Part shown: piece after piece, positions 10,141 to 19,936 of the stretch | Layout of the letters: every line of letters begins with the position of its first letter | Position numbering within the stretch: position 1 is the stretch's first letter | Source: Pycnococcus provasolii | Taxonomy: Eukaryota > Chlorophyta > Pseudoscourfieldiophyceae > Pseudoscourfieldiales | NCBI GenBank assembly: GCA_049487715.1 | Contig: CP150547.1 | Coordinates: forward strand, 992,001-1,056,000 | Direction: 5' to 3' | Length of the DNA: 64,000 bases | The notes under the pieces: model-generated | Database searches by the model: none | The model's input: only the letters and a program-made list of their open reading frames with translations | What the model was told of the DNA's origin: nothing | Position numbers and translations under genes: made by a program

Positions 10141-12342
10141 ATGGGCGCAGGCTCGTCGTCGGCCAACGGTGGACGCAGCAGCAGAAGCAGAAGCAGCAGC
10201 ACAGCTCCCTCTTCTTCGCTTAACCCACCTGCTCAAACTCCTCAAGCTCCAACAGCAACAGCAACAAATCCTCCTTCCCGTAGAAGAGAAGATTATGATG
10301 GCGACCAATTTCTCGCAACGCCACCAGGCTTGAAACAGCCGTCAGCTTCTTCAGCGTCGTCGCGTTACCAAGTTCTAACAAACACCTCCTTACCCGACGA
10401 CGACTCCAACCTTGCGCTGGAGACCTTGCTTAACAACGACGACTCCTCCTCCTCCTCTCCAAACGACAACATACACCAACTCAGGGGCATGCGTGCTCGC
10501 GCAGCATACCAGCGGCAACGCCAGGCACGGCGCGCGACGCCGAACGAAGTCGTGCGACTTGACAACTTTGGAAACAACCAGGCGGCGGCGCGTGGCAAGC
10601 GTGAGTGGGGTTCGCAGGCACGTGGATTCAATGTTCGCGGCCCGGCGCGTGGCGATGACACGGCGGAGGAGCCTCAAGGAGAGCTTGCAGCCATGCATGA
10701 GGAGGAAGCAGCACGCACACCACCTGCACGGACTGCGCCTGCGGACGACGTCGTGGGTGTTGGGACTGACGTTCACCTTGCGTCGGTGCGAGGCGAGGCG
10801 CTGCCGCCGCCGCCGCCGCCGCCAGCACCAGCACCTACAGCAGAAGGACCCACAAGCCCGCCGCCGCTCCCTCCACCACCCACGGCGAAGACGGCTGCCG
10901 CTGCCGCGGCACGCACCTCGGCAATCGCCCGAAGAGGAACTCGTCCTCAACGCTCAGCTCGAGGTGTGGTCATTTCTTCACCTGAACACGACGCTGCAAT
11001 AAGCACAGCAACAACAACAACAACAAGCAGCAGCAGCACCATAGCCAAAAAGGTGGAGACGCCTCGCTGGCTCATTGACGAACGGTCTCCTGTACCCACG
11101 CCGACAAAGTCGCCTCCTGCGGCTGCTGCCGCTCCAGAACAACAACAACAACCACTTGACGATCCAGAACAACAACAACAACCACTTGACGCTGCTCTCA
11201 TCGACAGACACCGTACCATACGCCGACGTGCACGCGAGAGCTACGCTCAGCACCATCGCTCGCAGCAGACACAGGACTCTCCGAGTAGTCCTTCACATCT
11301 CGAAGCGCTCGAAATGGCAGAATCAGCCATGTTCTGGTACCTCGAGGCACAAAAGCTCGCGGCTGAGCTTTCTGCAGTGAAGGAATCCTGCCGAGAACGC
11401 GATGCAAACGTAGAAAGCACGCTGAAAGCAGCTGGGCAGCACGATGTGTGGCGAACGCTGGGATACTCCGCCGCCCACTGCGGCGCTGTGGTTGCGCACA
11501 TCGCACGCCTGTGGCTAAATGCCGCGGTGCCTCCACAGAAGCGTAAGCCCGTCAAGTCGTCGTCGGTCGCCGCAGCTCCCGCGGCTCAAGTAGCGCCAGC
11601 CAAGTCGTCTAAGGCTGCAGCAGCACGTCTCGATCTGAGTGGGAGCGAGACGGAAGACGAGAATCCAACAGCGCCGACGCCACGCACACTCGCCGCGCGT
11701 CACCTTGACCTCACCAACTTGATGACGCCGCGCGCCGCACGACGTAAGGCACAAGGTAAGTCGCAAAAGGAGGCGCCAACTGACTCCGACTCCGACAACA
11801 GCATGTCCGACTCGGATCAACAGGTGAGCTCGACAATAAAGAAGGAGCTTCGCCGCATGGAGAAGGCGGCGTCTTCCGCGGCATCCAAGGAGCAGGCGAT
11901 GCGCGACAAGCTGGACGCCCTTCGTCGGCAAAAAGAGGCTGCGGAGCGCCGCGTGATGGCACTCGCGAAGGATGTTTCATCGATGCAAACGGAATCGGAG
12001 ATGTGGAGCGAGGAGGAGAGAAGGAGAGGCGGTGGCACGCGCACAAGTCCGGCAAAAAGCGATGCAAGCTCGGTGGCTCGTCCCATTCTGTCTCCAGCGC
12101 CCAGTCCCGGCCCTCCAACGCTAGCGCTGACGGGCATGAGGAGCGATATCAGCTCAGATTCAACGCCGCTCTCTTCTTCACGCAGCGGCCTTTCCGCTCG
12201 CGAAAAGAAAGATCGCATCGCCGAAATACAAAGCCGATTGGCACAACTCAACCATAATCAGACAACTGGTGGTGGAAGTACGACAGCTGGAGCAACCTCT
12301 TCGAGCGGAGGCTTCAGTGCAATGTCGTCTTCAACCTTGTAA
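10141..12342 (+). CDS. Ser/Gln-rich coiled-coil protein with possible N-myristoylation site
   Basis: I chose the ATG at 10141 (context ATCATGG) over the in-frame ATG at 10060 because it gives MGAGSSSA, a classic N-myristoylation start. The product is 733 residues and mostly disordered, with Ser/Gln-, Pro- and Ala-rich tracts. A 30-bp tandem duplication encodes PEQQQQPLD twice (11132-11190). A helical segment (~residues 395-460, MAESAMFWYLEAQKLAAEL) and a charged coiled coil (~570-645) are the only ordered parts. No catalytic domain is visible. A membrane-associated scaffold is possible, but I do not recognise the family. The gene converges on the GT29 gene, whose stop is 48 bp away. Confidence 0.65.
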   Translation: MGAGSSSANGGRSSRSRSSSTAPSSSLNPPAQTPQAPTATATNPPSRRREDYDGDQFLATPPGLKQPSASSASSRYQVLTNTSLPDDDSNLALETLLNNDDSSSSSPNDNIHQLRGMRARAAYQRQRQARRATPNEVVRLDNFGNNQAAARGKREWGSQARGFNVRGPARGDDTAEEPQGELAAMHEEEAARTPPARTAPADDVVGVGTDVHLASVRGEALPPPPPPPAPAPTAEGPTSPPPLPPPPTAKTAAAAAARTSAIARRGTRPQRSARGVVISSPEHDAAISTATTTTTSSSSTIAKKVETPRWLIDERSPVPTPTKSPPAAAAAPEQQQQPLDDPEQQQQPLDAALIDRHRTIRRRARESYAQHHRSQQTQDSPSSPSHLEALEMAESAMFWYLEAQKLAAELSAVKESCRERDANVESTLKAAGQHDVWRTLGYSAAHCGAVVAHIARLWLNAAVPPQKRKPVKSSSVAAAPAAQVAPAKSSKAAAARLDLSGSETEDENPTAPTPRTLAARHLDLTNLMTPRAARRKAQGKSQKEAPTDSDSDNSMSDSDQQVSSTIKKELRRMEKAASSAASKEQAMRDKLDALRRQKEAAERRVMALAKDVSSMQTESEMWSEEERRRGGGTRTSPAKSDASSVARPILSPAPSPGPPTLALTGMRSDISSDSTPLSSSRSGLSAREKKDRIAEIQSRLAQLNHNQTTGGGSTTAGATSSSGGFSAMSSSTL

Positions 12343-12389
12343 ATATATTTTTTGATATATTTAAAGATTACAAAAATTGTCAATATTAG

Positions 12390-15300
12390 CTATACAGTGC
12401 CCTCCATCTCTTTCGATCCATCCTTCTCCTCCGCATTATCATCATCCGCCTCCTGCGCCTCCTCCTCCTCCCCAGCAGCCCCATCCTCGCCTTTCGAGGA
12501 GATGCGCCAGAATGGACCGCCACCGCCGCATGTGCGCGTGCTACTCGTCGCATGCGGTTTGCACGAACCAGCAACAGCACCAGTCCCAGGACTTCTCAGC
12601 AAGCATCTTGCCGATGGAGATGGACGAGTGCACGCGATGCCCCGATCGTGCAGGGCACGGAGGATAGACCCCTCCAACTCGAACGAGTGACTTGGGTGAG
12701 CGCGTAGCCATGGCGCGTCGATGAAATTGTAGAAGTAGTGGTACGCTTTGCTGCATCCGTGGCTTCGACACTCTTCCCCGCTCATTCCGTATATGTTGAT
12801 GATGGGATTGGCTGCGGCTGCATCGGCGTGAAGACGACGCCGCGACGAGCCGCCACCGCCGTCGCCGCCGCCGCCGCCGCCACGTGCAAATTGAGTCAGC
12901 GCTCCATCATGCCCACAAAGCCTCAGAGCCAGCAGCACCGCTAGGTAGCCGGAGCTCGGCGCATTGCCACCACGGTGCTTGTGACGCGTTACACCCAGCG
13001 TTGCTCGGCGAAATGCGCTGATTGACGAGGCGAAGTGCGACGCCACGCGACTCGTGAGGAACAGCGTGCGGTGCGTTCCTGCCGCTCGCGCCTTGGCTGC
13101 ACCTTGGTAGAATTTCGTGAACTCGGCGTTATTGCAGCGCGATACAATGTACGTTGTGTTGCCGTACATGCCATTGAAGTTGTCGAACTGTGTCAGCTCG
13201 GGATGATGGCGGCCATAAATTGCAGTCCAACGCTTGTTCAGGATGCGCACATCCGTGCGACTACCCACGTCTCGCTCGTAGTTCTCCGTTCGAGTTCGCG
13301 TGGGGGCCTGATTGATGCGAAACACAACGTCGTGCGAGTCGATTTCGCGGCCCAAACGTAGGCTGTGTAGAACACCACTATTGCCGACCACCGCGCACTT
13401 GAGTGGGCGAGCAGCATTCACCTCCATTTTATTGCCGTCAACATTCATCCTCTCCTCCGCTGCTGCCGCAGCGGCTTCAGCTGCATTGCCGTCTCCTCGC
13501 GAGCGGAGCGACTCCGGCAACCAATTGCGAGCGTCGCCGTCATCTCTCGGCAGGGCGTCTTCATCGCGTATAGGATCTGCCTTCTCGCGGAACTGCTCGT
13601 GCGTTGCGGCATCGTAGAAAAGTGGCCACTCCTCTGCCCTGCACGACTTCGCACGTGGTACGGGTGCAAGTGACGGCGGGTTCGTCTCACCGCTGGCATC
13701 CTCTTCTCCAGCTCCCGTGACTACCGCTTCATGGCATGGGCTCAGCGTGGAAGCCAGTGGGCCAATGGAATACGCGGCTGCGTGTTCCTCCCATGCAGCC
13801 GCCTCCGATTCTTCCTGCGTCTCCATTGTCGGCGCGCCAGCGAACCCGTACTTCGCGAGAACCAGATCGCCTCGCATGCCCGCCTCCGCGCGTATCACGT
13901 CGTCAAGATGTCCAGGGTTAGATTTCCGCCGACGCTGCTGCTGCCGAGGCATTCCCCCTTTCGTCGCGTTGCTTGCACTCGGAATATCGTCAACTTCCTC
14001 AGGGGTCACACGCCCGGCCCTGCTGGCTGCCCCCGCGATGGTTGCCGCAGCCATGCCCATAGCCATAAATTTTGACGGAAGTTTGGCGGCATCACGCGCC
14101 CGCGGATCACCTGCCTCAACGCCATAGCCGAAGAGGTGCTCTCGCACCGCAGGTGGTGCAGCCGCAAGCGCCATGGCATTCGGCGAATCATCTTCCGACT
14201 CGGAATCCGATTCGGACAGTTCCACGAGCTTCGCTGCCTCCACCTCGTCCATCGACGCCCCGCTGCCACCACCCCGCTTGTTACCATTCTGTGCGGCGTG
14301 ACGTTGGGCGCGTTTAAACATCGTCTTCTTCAACAATGACTTTGCGAGTTCTGAAATTCTCTTGTTGCGTTCAGATTTGGACATCGTGCCCGCGTTGCCA
14401 ACGACGGTGGCGTTGAAATCTGTGTTATCCGTCGACGCGGTACTTGCCATCGCATCTTCATGCTGCTTGATGATAGCCTCAGCTCGAGTCCTTGCTGCAC
14501 GTTCGAGCGCTTCCCTCACCTCGCGGTGCCGCCGTGACATGTCAACAAAAAACGGCTGCAGTGGACATGCAACGGCGAGTGCCGCATCCCCTGGGCTCTT
14601 TGCATCCTCACCTTTTTCCCTGAGGCAGTCCACGGCGGTGCCGCCGCTGCACCGACACCCGTGTGGCTGCTGATTCGCAGTTCCCGCCGCCCCTTCACCG
14701 TCAGCACCTTCGTCCGCCTCCTCCGCGGCAGCTGAGCTGTCCTCCTCGCCGTCGCCTTCGGTGTCAGATGTCGCGTCTTCATCCTTCTGTCGGCGTTTTT
14801 CAGCCTTACGACGCGCCTGCGCTGGCCGCACTGCTTTCCGACGCGGCGGCACAGGAGGCGCGGGCGCCTCCTCCTCTGAAGCTGGAGCTTCCTGAGGGTC
14901 CGTTGCGTCGGCGCTTTTCTCCGCCACATTCTTCTCTCCTTGTTCGTAGGCGTTGTTTTGCTCGACCGCCGTGTCTGACTCGCCGGCGCCGCCAGCTTCT
15001 TCCCCAGGCTCACCTTCGTCCGAGTCAGACGGTGGCTCCGAGTTCCCCTCCGTCGGAGCGGCAAGTCTGAGTGCTGCATCGGCGGATGCGACGACGGCAT
15101 CTTTCTCCTCTTTTCCTTGCAACTTCGTTACCGCCACCACTTCGGCTGACTGGACGATTGCGTCTCTCCATGACTCGTCCGACGTTCCGTGCTCTCTCTC
15201 CTCGACGAGTTCTTCGTCGACGTGGTCGACGCCCAGAGGCCCAAGTCCAAACGCCACGTCGTCCTCCTCCTCGTCGCGGCCTTCTTGTTCTTCGTGGTTG

Positions 15301-15539
15301 GGGGCGAGGTTTCGCCTGATGATGGCGAAGCTCGCGATAAGTACGAGGAGCCAGAGTATGCGTCGAACGAGCGCCCTTGACCTATGATTGGACTGACTTG
15401 GGACCAGCGGTGACGCCCCTAACCCAGACCCCTTAACGTCGTCGGTGTCAAGGTCAGGCAAGGGAGACGCCGGTGTACCAAGTGCCCCAAGCCCACTAGA
15501 CGGAGACGCCGCCGCGGTGGCGCGACGCCGCGACGCCAT
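12390..15539 (-). CDS. GT29 sialyltransferase-like type II membrane enzyme
   Basis: The start at 15539 gives MASRRRATAAAS and a signal anchor at ~residues 60-78 (RRILWLLVLIASFAII), typical of a Golgi type II glycosyltransferase. The product is 1049 residues, far longer than animal sialyltransferases, because an acidic, Ala-rich ~600-residue stem separates anchor and catalytic domain. The GT29 motifs are all present: motif L (LKCAVVGNSGVLHSL, with DSHDVVFRINQAP), motif S (SSGYLAVLLALRLCG, ~residue 863), motif III (HYFYNF) and motif VS HSFELE (H-x4-E). The family transfers sialic acid or related nonulosonic acids onto glycans, but the true donor in algae is uncertain. A Gly-rich insert lies between motif S and motif III. 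The tail after motif VS is low-complexity. Confidence 0.88.
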   Translation of the reverse strand: MASRRRATAAASPSSGLGALGTPASPLPDLDTDDVKGSGLGASPLVPSQSNHRSRALVRRILWLLVLIASFAIIRRNLAPNHEEQEGRDEEEDDVAFGLGPLGVDHVDEELVEEREHGTSDESWRDAIVQSAEVVAVTKLQGKEEKDAVVASADAALRLAAPTEGNSEPPSDSDEGEPGEEAGGAGESDTAVEQNNAYEQGEKNVAEKSADATDPQEAPASEEEAPAPPVPPRRKAVRPAQARRKAEKRRQKDEDATSDTEGDGEEDSSAAAEEADEGADGEGAAGTANQQPHGCRCSGGTAVDCLREKGEDAKSPGDAALAVACPLQPFFVDMSRRHREVREALERAARTRAEAIIKQHEDAMASTASTDNTDFNATVVGNAGTMSKSERNKRISELAKSLLKKTMFKRAQRHAAQNGNKRGGGSGASMDEVEAAKLVELSESDSESEDDSPNAMALAAAPPAVREHLFGYGVEAGDPRARDAAKLPSKFMAMGMAAATIAGAASRAGRVTPEEVDDIPSASNATKGGMPRQQQRRRKSNPGHLDDVIRAEAGMRGDLVLAKYGFAGAPTMETQEESEAAAWEEHAAAYSIGPLASTLSPCHEAVVTGAGEEDASGETNPPSLAPVPRAKSCRAEEWPLFYDAATHEQFREKADPIRDEDALPRDDGDARNWLPESLRSRGDGNAAEAAAAAAEERMNVDGNKMEVNAARPLKCAVVGNSGVLHSLRLGREIDSHDVVFRINQAPTRTRTENYERDVGSRTDVRILNKRWTAIYGRHHPELTQFDNFNGMYGNTTYIVSRCNNAEFTKFYQGAAKARAAGTHRTLFLTSRVASHFASSISAFRRATLGVTRHKHRGGNAPSSGYLAVLLALRLCGHDGALTQFARGGGGGGDGGGGSSRRRLHADAAAANPIINIYGMSGEECRSHGCSKAYHYFYNFIDAPWLRAHPSHSFELEGSILRALHDRGIACTRPSPSARCLLRSPGTGAVAGSCKPHATSSTRTCGGGGPFWRISSKGEDGAAGEEEEAQEADDDNAEEKDGSKEMEGTV

Positions 15540-15612
15540 GCGCAAAATAAGAGAATTCGAAATACCACACTTAAAAAAAAAAGCGGGGGAGGGGAAGAAC
15601 TCCAGAGAGCTA

Positions 15613-15654
15613 GCCCTAGACCTAACCCTAACCCTAACCAATAATGCCCTAACC
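15613..15654 (-). repeat. Degenerate CCCTAA block upstream of GT29 gene
   Basis: CCCTAG, then two CCCTAA units and a later CCCTAACCC lie 74 bp before the GT29 start (15539). Read on the gene's sense strand the block is TTAGGG. Confidence 0.7.
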
Positions 15655-15940
15655 CGCAAGGGGTGGCGCCGAAGCGCTGGATGTTGGGTCATTATGCCGC
15701 TAAAGACAAAGTAAGTGGCATTCTCCTCTTTCGCATGCTGCTCAAAAAAATCTTGACAACCAACACATACATATATGACCGACGTCACAACATGTGTACG
15801 TACTAGCGTTTGTAACAACTGCCAGTTGTTGTTCGGCGTGGTGCGAAGTTCCACCAGCATCAGCAGTTCAGCACGCACCAGGAGTCCAGGCGGCATGCGT
15901 TGGACACCCGTTTGAAAAGACAAGTGACTCTCATCCAACC

Positions 15941-15993
15941 TCTGCGAAATGTGCGTTGCATGATGCTCCATAGTGCAACGCACATTTCGCAGA
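15941..15993. repeat. Perfect 20-bp inverted repeat (stem-loop)
   Basis: The arms 15941-15960 and 15974-15993 are exact reverse complements (left arm TCTGCGAAATGTGCGTTGCA) around a 13-base loop. A transcript from either strand would form a stable hairpin. Confidence 0.9.
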
Positions 15994-16009
15994 TTCCGTG
16001 GTACGAAGA

Positions 16010-16487
16010 CTACATGCCACCTCTTCTCGCCTTCAATCGTTCGTATCGTGATCCCCTCTCCTGCCTTCGCGATGAAGACATGGAAAGTTGACGAGCATGG
16101 AAAGCATCACCCGCGGTGTTCCGTTGCGACGGTTGCGTACAGGCGGCAAAAAAGTGCTCCATAGGCACATTTGAGCATACTTTATGCAGCACGCTTTGAG
16201 CAAAATTAACGACGTCTTTGAACCTGTCATAAGTCTCCGCGTCGAAAAATGCAACTAGCACGAACTTCCGGAGGAGGAGGATGGAAAGAGGAAGGAATCG
16301 GAAGGGCGGCGAAGGCGGTAGCCAGCTCCTCGCTCGAGACGGCGGCGTACGACGCCGCAGCCGCTCGCTCGGGCGGGAGTTGGCTGCCCACCAGGTCCTC
16401 GTTCTCCGCGGCAGCATGCGCCGCCTCCGAGGACGTGAGGACGTGGTATGCTCGCGTGTTGTACAACCGCCGGACCGGGATCCCCAA
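16010..16487 (-). other. Possible protein-coding stretch in two frames
   Basis: Two overlapping minus-strand frames each look protein-like. One (16487-16227) reads GIPVRRLYNTRAYHVLTSSE and an Ala/Glu-rich helix. The other, offset by one base, reads KFVLVAFFDAETYDRFKDVV then NFAQSVLHKVCSNVPMEHFF and stops at 16010. Joined near 16265 they would give one ~150-residue product, which would need a frameshift or missed intron. I recognise no family and it may be spurious. Confidence 0.25.
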
Positions 16488-16496
16488 GCGACTTCC

Positions 16497-16530
16497 CCCT
16501 AACCCTAATCCTAACCCAATGCCCTAACCC
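16497..16530 (+). repeat. CCCTAA block upstream of NOPCHAP1-like gene
   Basis: Degenerate CCCTAA units (CCCTAACCCTAATCCTAACC, then GCCCTAACCC) end 74 bp before the ATG at 16604. Confidence 0.75.
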
Positions 16531-16603
16531 AGTCCTTCTTCCCCTGTCCTTCTTCCCCTTCCCGTTCCCTTCTTCGAAGCTGTGTGATACTGTATTATCA
16601 AGA

Positions 16604-17185
16604 ATGGCGGCGTCCGGCGCTGGTTCCCAGCACACCTCTAAAAGAGAACTTCTCGACGTCCCAGCCGCAGCAGATGCTCCTTCCCAGCATAAGCAAAAGC
16701 TCGTCGCATCACTTCTAGAGCAAGACAACAAAGCCAAAGCCACCAAAGCTGCTAGTGGTGCGACAGGGGATGCAAACTTGGGCGCAAGTGCTTTGTTGGC
16801 ACGCGCGGCGGCATTCATGCCTCTCATGCAGCAGGCTAACGCGTCCTTGAACGAACAAATACAAAGGGGCGAGGAGGTGGTCCTCGACGCAGACACGCAC
16901 GAAATGCAAAACGGCGGCGGAAACGACGTCGAGGCGACACTCACGCGACTGTTTGGCGTCGGAGACGCTGACGACGGTAGCGAAGACGACGACAACGACG
17001 AAAGTGACAGCGAAAGTGAGCAGCAACACATTGAACTCGACGTCGCACTTGGCGTGTTCGACGTGAAGGCTAATCATAACTCACCAAGTGCCGTCAAGGC
17101 GCTCGAGCAAGTCGCGCGTACCACGGGCGTCGCCGATGGAACGTTACCACCGAGCTGCTCGCCTCAGAAAGATTTTCAAGTGTAA
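16604..17185 (+). CDS. NOPCHAP1/C12orf45-like snoRNP chaperone (DUF4598)
   Basis: The 193-residue product starts at ATG 16604 (AGAATGG). The conserved parts are a helix LLARAAAFMPLMQQANASL (~residues 66-85), an acidic Asp/Ser/Glu tract (~residues 124-142) and a closing IELDVALGVFDVK. This order (LxxFLPxxxxANxxL, acidic linker, IxMDLxLGVLE) matches, from memory, the DUF4598 family of human NOPCHAP1, which helps load NOP58 during box C/D snoRNP assembly. Function is inferred from the family; the match was judged by eye. An alternative would be an unrelated acidic nuclear protein. Confidence 0.65.
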   Translation: MAASGAGSQHTSKRELLDVPAAADAPSQHKQKLVASLLEQDNKAKATKAASGATGDANLGASALLARAAAFMPLMQQANASLNEQIQRGEEVVLDADTHEMQNGGGNDVEATLTRLFGVGDADDGSEDDDNDESDSESEQQHIELDVALGVFDVKANHNSPSAVKALEQVARTTGVADGTLPPSCSPQKDFQV

Positions 17186-17223
17186 ACAAACTAATAAGAA
17201 CAATTGCTTTGATACAATAGATA

Positions 17224-19413
17224 TCACTTCTTCTCTCCATTAGAGGCTGCATGTGCCGCATGGAATGCCCACTCGAGTGCCGCGGTGTCTTCGTCCAAGT
17301 CGAAGTGACCAACACGATCGCTAACGTGCAGGTACGCTCGGGACGTGGTGCCAATGGCTTGCTGCCAACGCTCGAGCCACCTAGTAGCTCCCGCGAGAGG
17401 CGCGCGCACTCCATCCGCTCCAGCGACGAGCAAGGCGACGGCAGGCTGCTCGTCGCCAATGATGATAGCACCTTGCAGGCGTGAGGTTGGACAGAAGATG
17501 GCCGCGTCGTCCGCGGTGTGGCCAAATTCGGCCGATTCGAGAGCCGCAAAATGTGCCGTGGCACTGCCAGGTGCAGCGCTCGACAACGCCTCAGTAGCGT
17601 CTAGAAAGGGTGCCGTAAGGCACGCCGATGCGAACGTGCCTGGCGATGCCGCGATGGCGTTTGCTGCCGCAATTGCGCCCGCGGATCGTGCCGAAAGATG
17701 CAGAGTCGACGTCGGCCCGACGCGGTCACGTAGATGCGAGGCGGCGGCGAGGACATCGTCGTGGCGCCTCGCCACGCCCTCAGGTGCGGCACCGGCACGG
17801 TGCCAACATCCTCCAAGCTCACCACCACCTCGAATGTGAAGCAGAGCAATGGCATCGATGGCAGGCGAGTCCTCCGCATCGAGCAGAGCGAGCCATGGTG
17901 CCACGTCCGTCACCGTAGTCGCATGTCCGTACGAGCCGTAGACGTAACAAAGCACGGCGCGCGGCGGGATGGAAGATTCCTTCTCCACCAGCGTGATTGG
18001 AACATGCGTACTTCCGTGATCAGACGGTGCGAGTAGTCGCGACGTTTTGAGCCGTGACGCCTTCTCCGTGTCGCCGTGGGCAATGCGCGAACACTCGCCA
18101 TGCGGTAGATGAATGCGTAATGTGCACGGCGTAACGGGATCAACGTCATCAACCAAGACGGCGTCGACATAAGGCTGGCTGGGAGGTGCCAGTGATGCGT
18201 TCACGTCCGGCTGAAGCACGAGTGCGCCATCGTAAGCACATTCCACGCTCAAACTACCAGCCTTGCCCTCACCATCGCACTTCGGAGGCAGGGACACAAC
18301 CCAAACTGCGCTTGCACCATGCGGCGCAGTTCGTCCAAACACAACCGCCGCTTGATCGGCAACGACGAGGTGCTCGATCGAAACGGCGTTGCGCAGAACA
18401 AGCGCTCCACTTTTCCTGCTTCCTAATGGATGCTCAGTTGTCAACCACGCACGCAAGCCAGCGTGTGTCGTCAATCCCACCACCACGGTGTCGAAGCCAT
18501 CCACGTCACGATGAAGCGCTATGGCACCCATGGCACCGTGGTGCTCGACGGCGCAAATGTGAGCGTTTTTGCCGTGCTCCGAAGTGATGTTATGCCATGC
18601 GTCCAGATTTGCGGCATTCCTTGAAGGCGCGCATATGCGCATCGCCCGCGTCCCGCCACGGCTTTGAAGAGCAGCCCAGACAAGCTGACCGTCGCGAGAC
18701 GTGCCAACCGTAGCAAGCTCGTCCAACATGCCAGTCTGCAAGATCGTTTTGTCAACGCCAGCGTCGTTGCTTGCGTGCAGCTGTGCCACTGTCGCCACGT
18801 CTCGGAATATGACGCGGTCTGCCACCCCTCCTGGCGTCGAGGCCACGGCAGCCACGACTCCGTCCCCGGGTGTGAACTCCACGGCACTTGCCCCCTTGAT
18901 TGTGGCAAGGAGTCTCTGCGTCTCCACATCAAGCACGTACCCCGTCGTTCCATGCAGCGTGCCATCGACGGTGCCGGTGTCTTCCGTCGCGTCTGATGCG
19001 GGCACGCCGACGCAAGCCGCGACGCGCGCGTGGTCGTGGCTCACGCGCACGCTCGCGACGTGCACTCCTGCCGCCGCGAATCCGCGGTTGGTGTCGCTGA
19101 TGAGCGAGCATGTATCCAGCACGAGCTGAACGTCGTCGTCCTTGTCGTTCTGCGTTTCTCTCCCTGTTCGCCTCCTCACCAGGAGAGGTGGCTCAGCTGT
19201 TGATGGCACTTGCGCGTACTCGTACGTGTCGTCTGCGCCCCACGCGTGCCACGAGATAACAGGTGTCGCACCCCCTCCCCGACCAAAAGTTGTGTGGTCA
19301 AGATGTGCTGGTGCTCCCTGCAAAGCGAGTAAGGTGTGCCTAGAATGGCGGTACGTCTGCGAGAAACATCCAGACGAACGAAGCAGTGACCCCAGGGAGA
19401 CCGCCGACGCCAT
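17224..19413 (-). CDS. Oligopeptidase B-like serine peptidase (S9), 5' end suspect
   Basis: The 729-residue frame has an N-terminal region compatible with a beta-propeller (the HAWGADDTYEY segment fits the H-x-W-x-x-x-D-P-Y-x-W start of the family). A C-terminal alpha/beta-hydrolase follows: YGSYG, LLHIRGGGELGGCWH, nucleophile Ser in LSARSAGAIAAAN (~residue 574), an Asp in GADGVRAP (~664) and His in DRVGHFDLDED (~703). This is the S9A oligopeptidase B/prolyl oligopeptidase pattern. The nucleophile elbow is RSAG rather than the usual GGSAG. The first codon sits about 10 bp from a ~240-bp G tract, so the true N-terminus may be missing. Confidence 0.8.
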   Translation of the reverse strand: MASAVSLGSLLRSSGCFSQTYRHSRHTLLALQGAPAHLDHTTFGRGGGATPVISWHAWGADDTYEYAQVPSTAEPPLLVRRRTGRETQNDKDDDVQLVLDTCSLISDTNRGFAAAGVHVASVRVSHDHARVAACVGVPASDATEDTGTVDGTLHGTTGYVLDVETQRLLATIKGASAVEFTPGDGVVAAVASTPGGVADRVIFRDVATVAQLHASNDAGVDKTILQTGMLDELATVGTSRDGQLVWAALQSRGGTRAMRICAPSRNAANLDAWHNITSEHGKNAHICAVEHHGAMGAIALHRDVDGFDTVVVGLTTHAGLRAWLTTEHPLGSRKSGALVLRNAVSIEHLVVADQAAVVFGRTAPHGASAVWVVSLPPKCDGEGKAGSLSVECAYDGALVLQPDVNASLAPPSQPYVDAVLVDDVDPVTPCTLRIHLPHGECSRIAHGDTEKASRLKTSRLLAPSDHGSTHVPITLVEKESSIPPRAVLCYVYGSYGHATTVTDVAPWLALLDAEDSPAIDAIALLHIRGGGELGGCWHRAGAAPEGVARRHDDVLAAASHLRDRVGPTSTLHLSARSAGAIAAANAIAASPGTFASACLTAPFLDATEALSSAAPGSATAHFAALESAEFGHTADDAAIFCPTSRLQGAIIIGDEQPAVALLVAGADGVRAPLAGATRWLERWQQAIGTTSRAYLHVSDRVGHFDLDEDTAALEWAFHAAHAASNGEKK

Positions 19414-19422
19414 AGATTATTC

Positions 19423-19663
<241 letters not shown>

Positions 19664-19735
19664 AAAACGTCGCGGTACGGTAAGTAGGCAACGACGCATG
19701 TCAAAATGAAACCACCGCCGCATTCAAGGACTGGG

Positions 19736-19760
19736 TTAGGGTATTGGGTTAGGGCTAGGG
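19736..19760 (+). repeat. TTAGGG block upstream of membrane-protein gene
   Basis: Two TTAGGG units with a CTAGGG variant lie 177 bp before the ATG at 19937. Confidence 0.7.
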
Positions 19761-19936
19761 CTACCAAATTGGTTCGTTCGTTCCGGAGGTTCGGAACGTA
19801 CGAAGGTTTCTAGAGGGAAGAAGTTCGTACTACCCGTAGGTCATCTGGTAGTGATGATGGAGGCACGTGCACACTTCGCAGTCACTTTGCTGCCGTCACC
19901 TTTATTGCGGCGCTATTGGTGCTCATTGGTGGTGTC

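Larger units (their letters stand above)
15540..16603. other. Intergenic with telomere-type blocks and a perfect hairpin
   Basis: This 1.06-kb region separates two divergent genes. It holds two telomere-type blocks (15613-15654, 16497-16530), a perfect 20-bp inverted repeat (15941-15993) and a doubtful minus-strand coding stretch (16010-16487). Confidence 0.6.
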
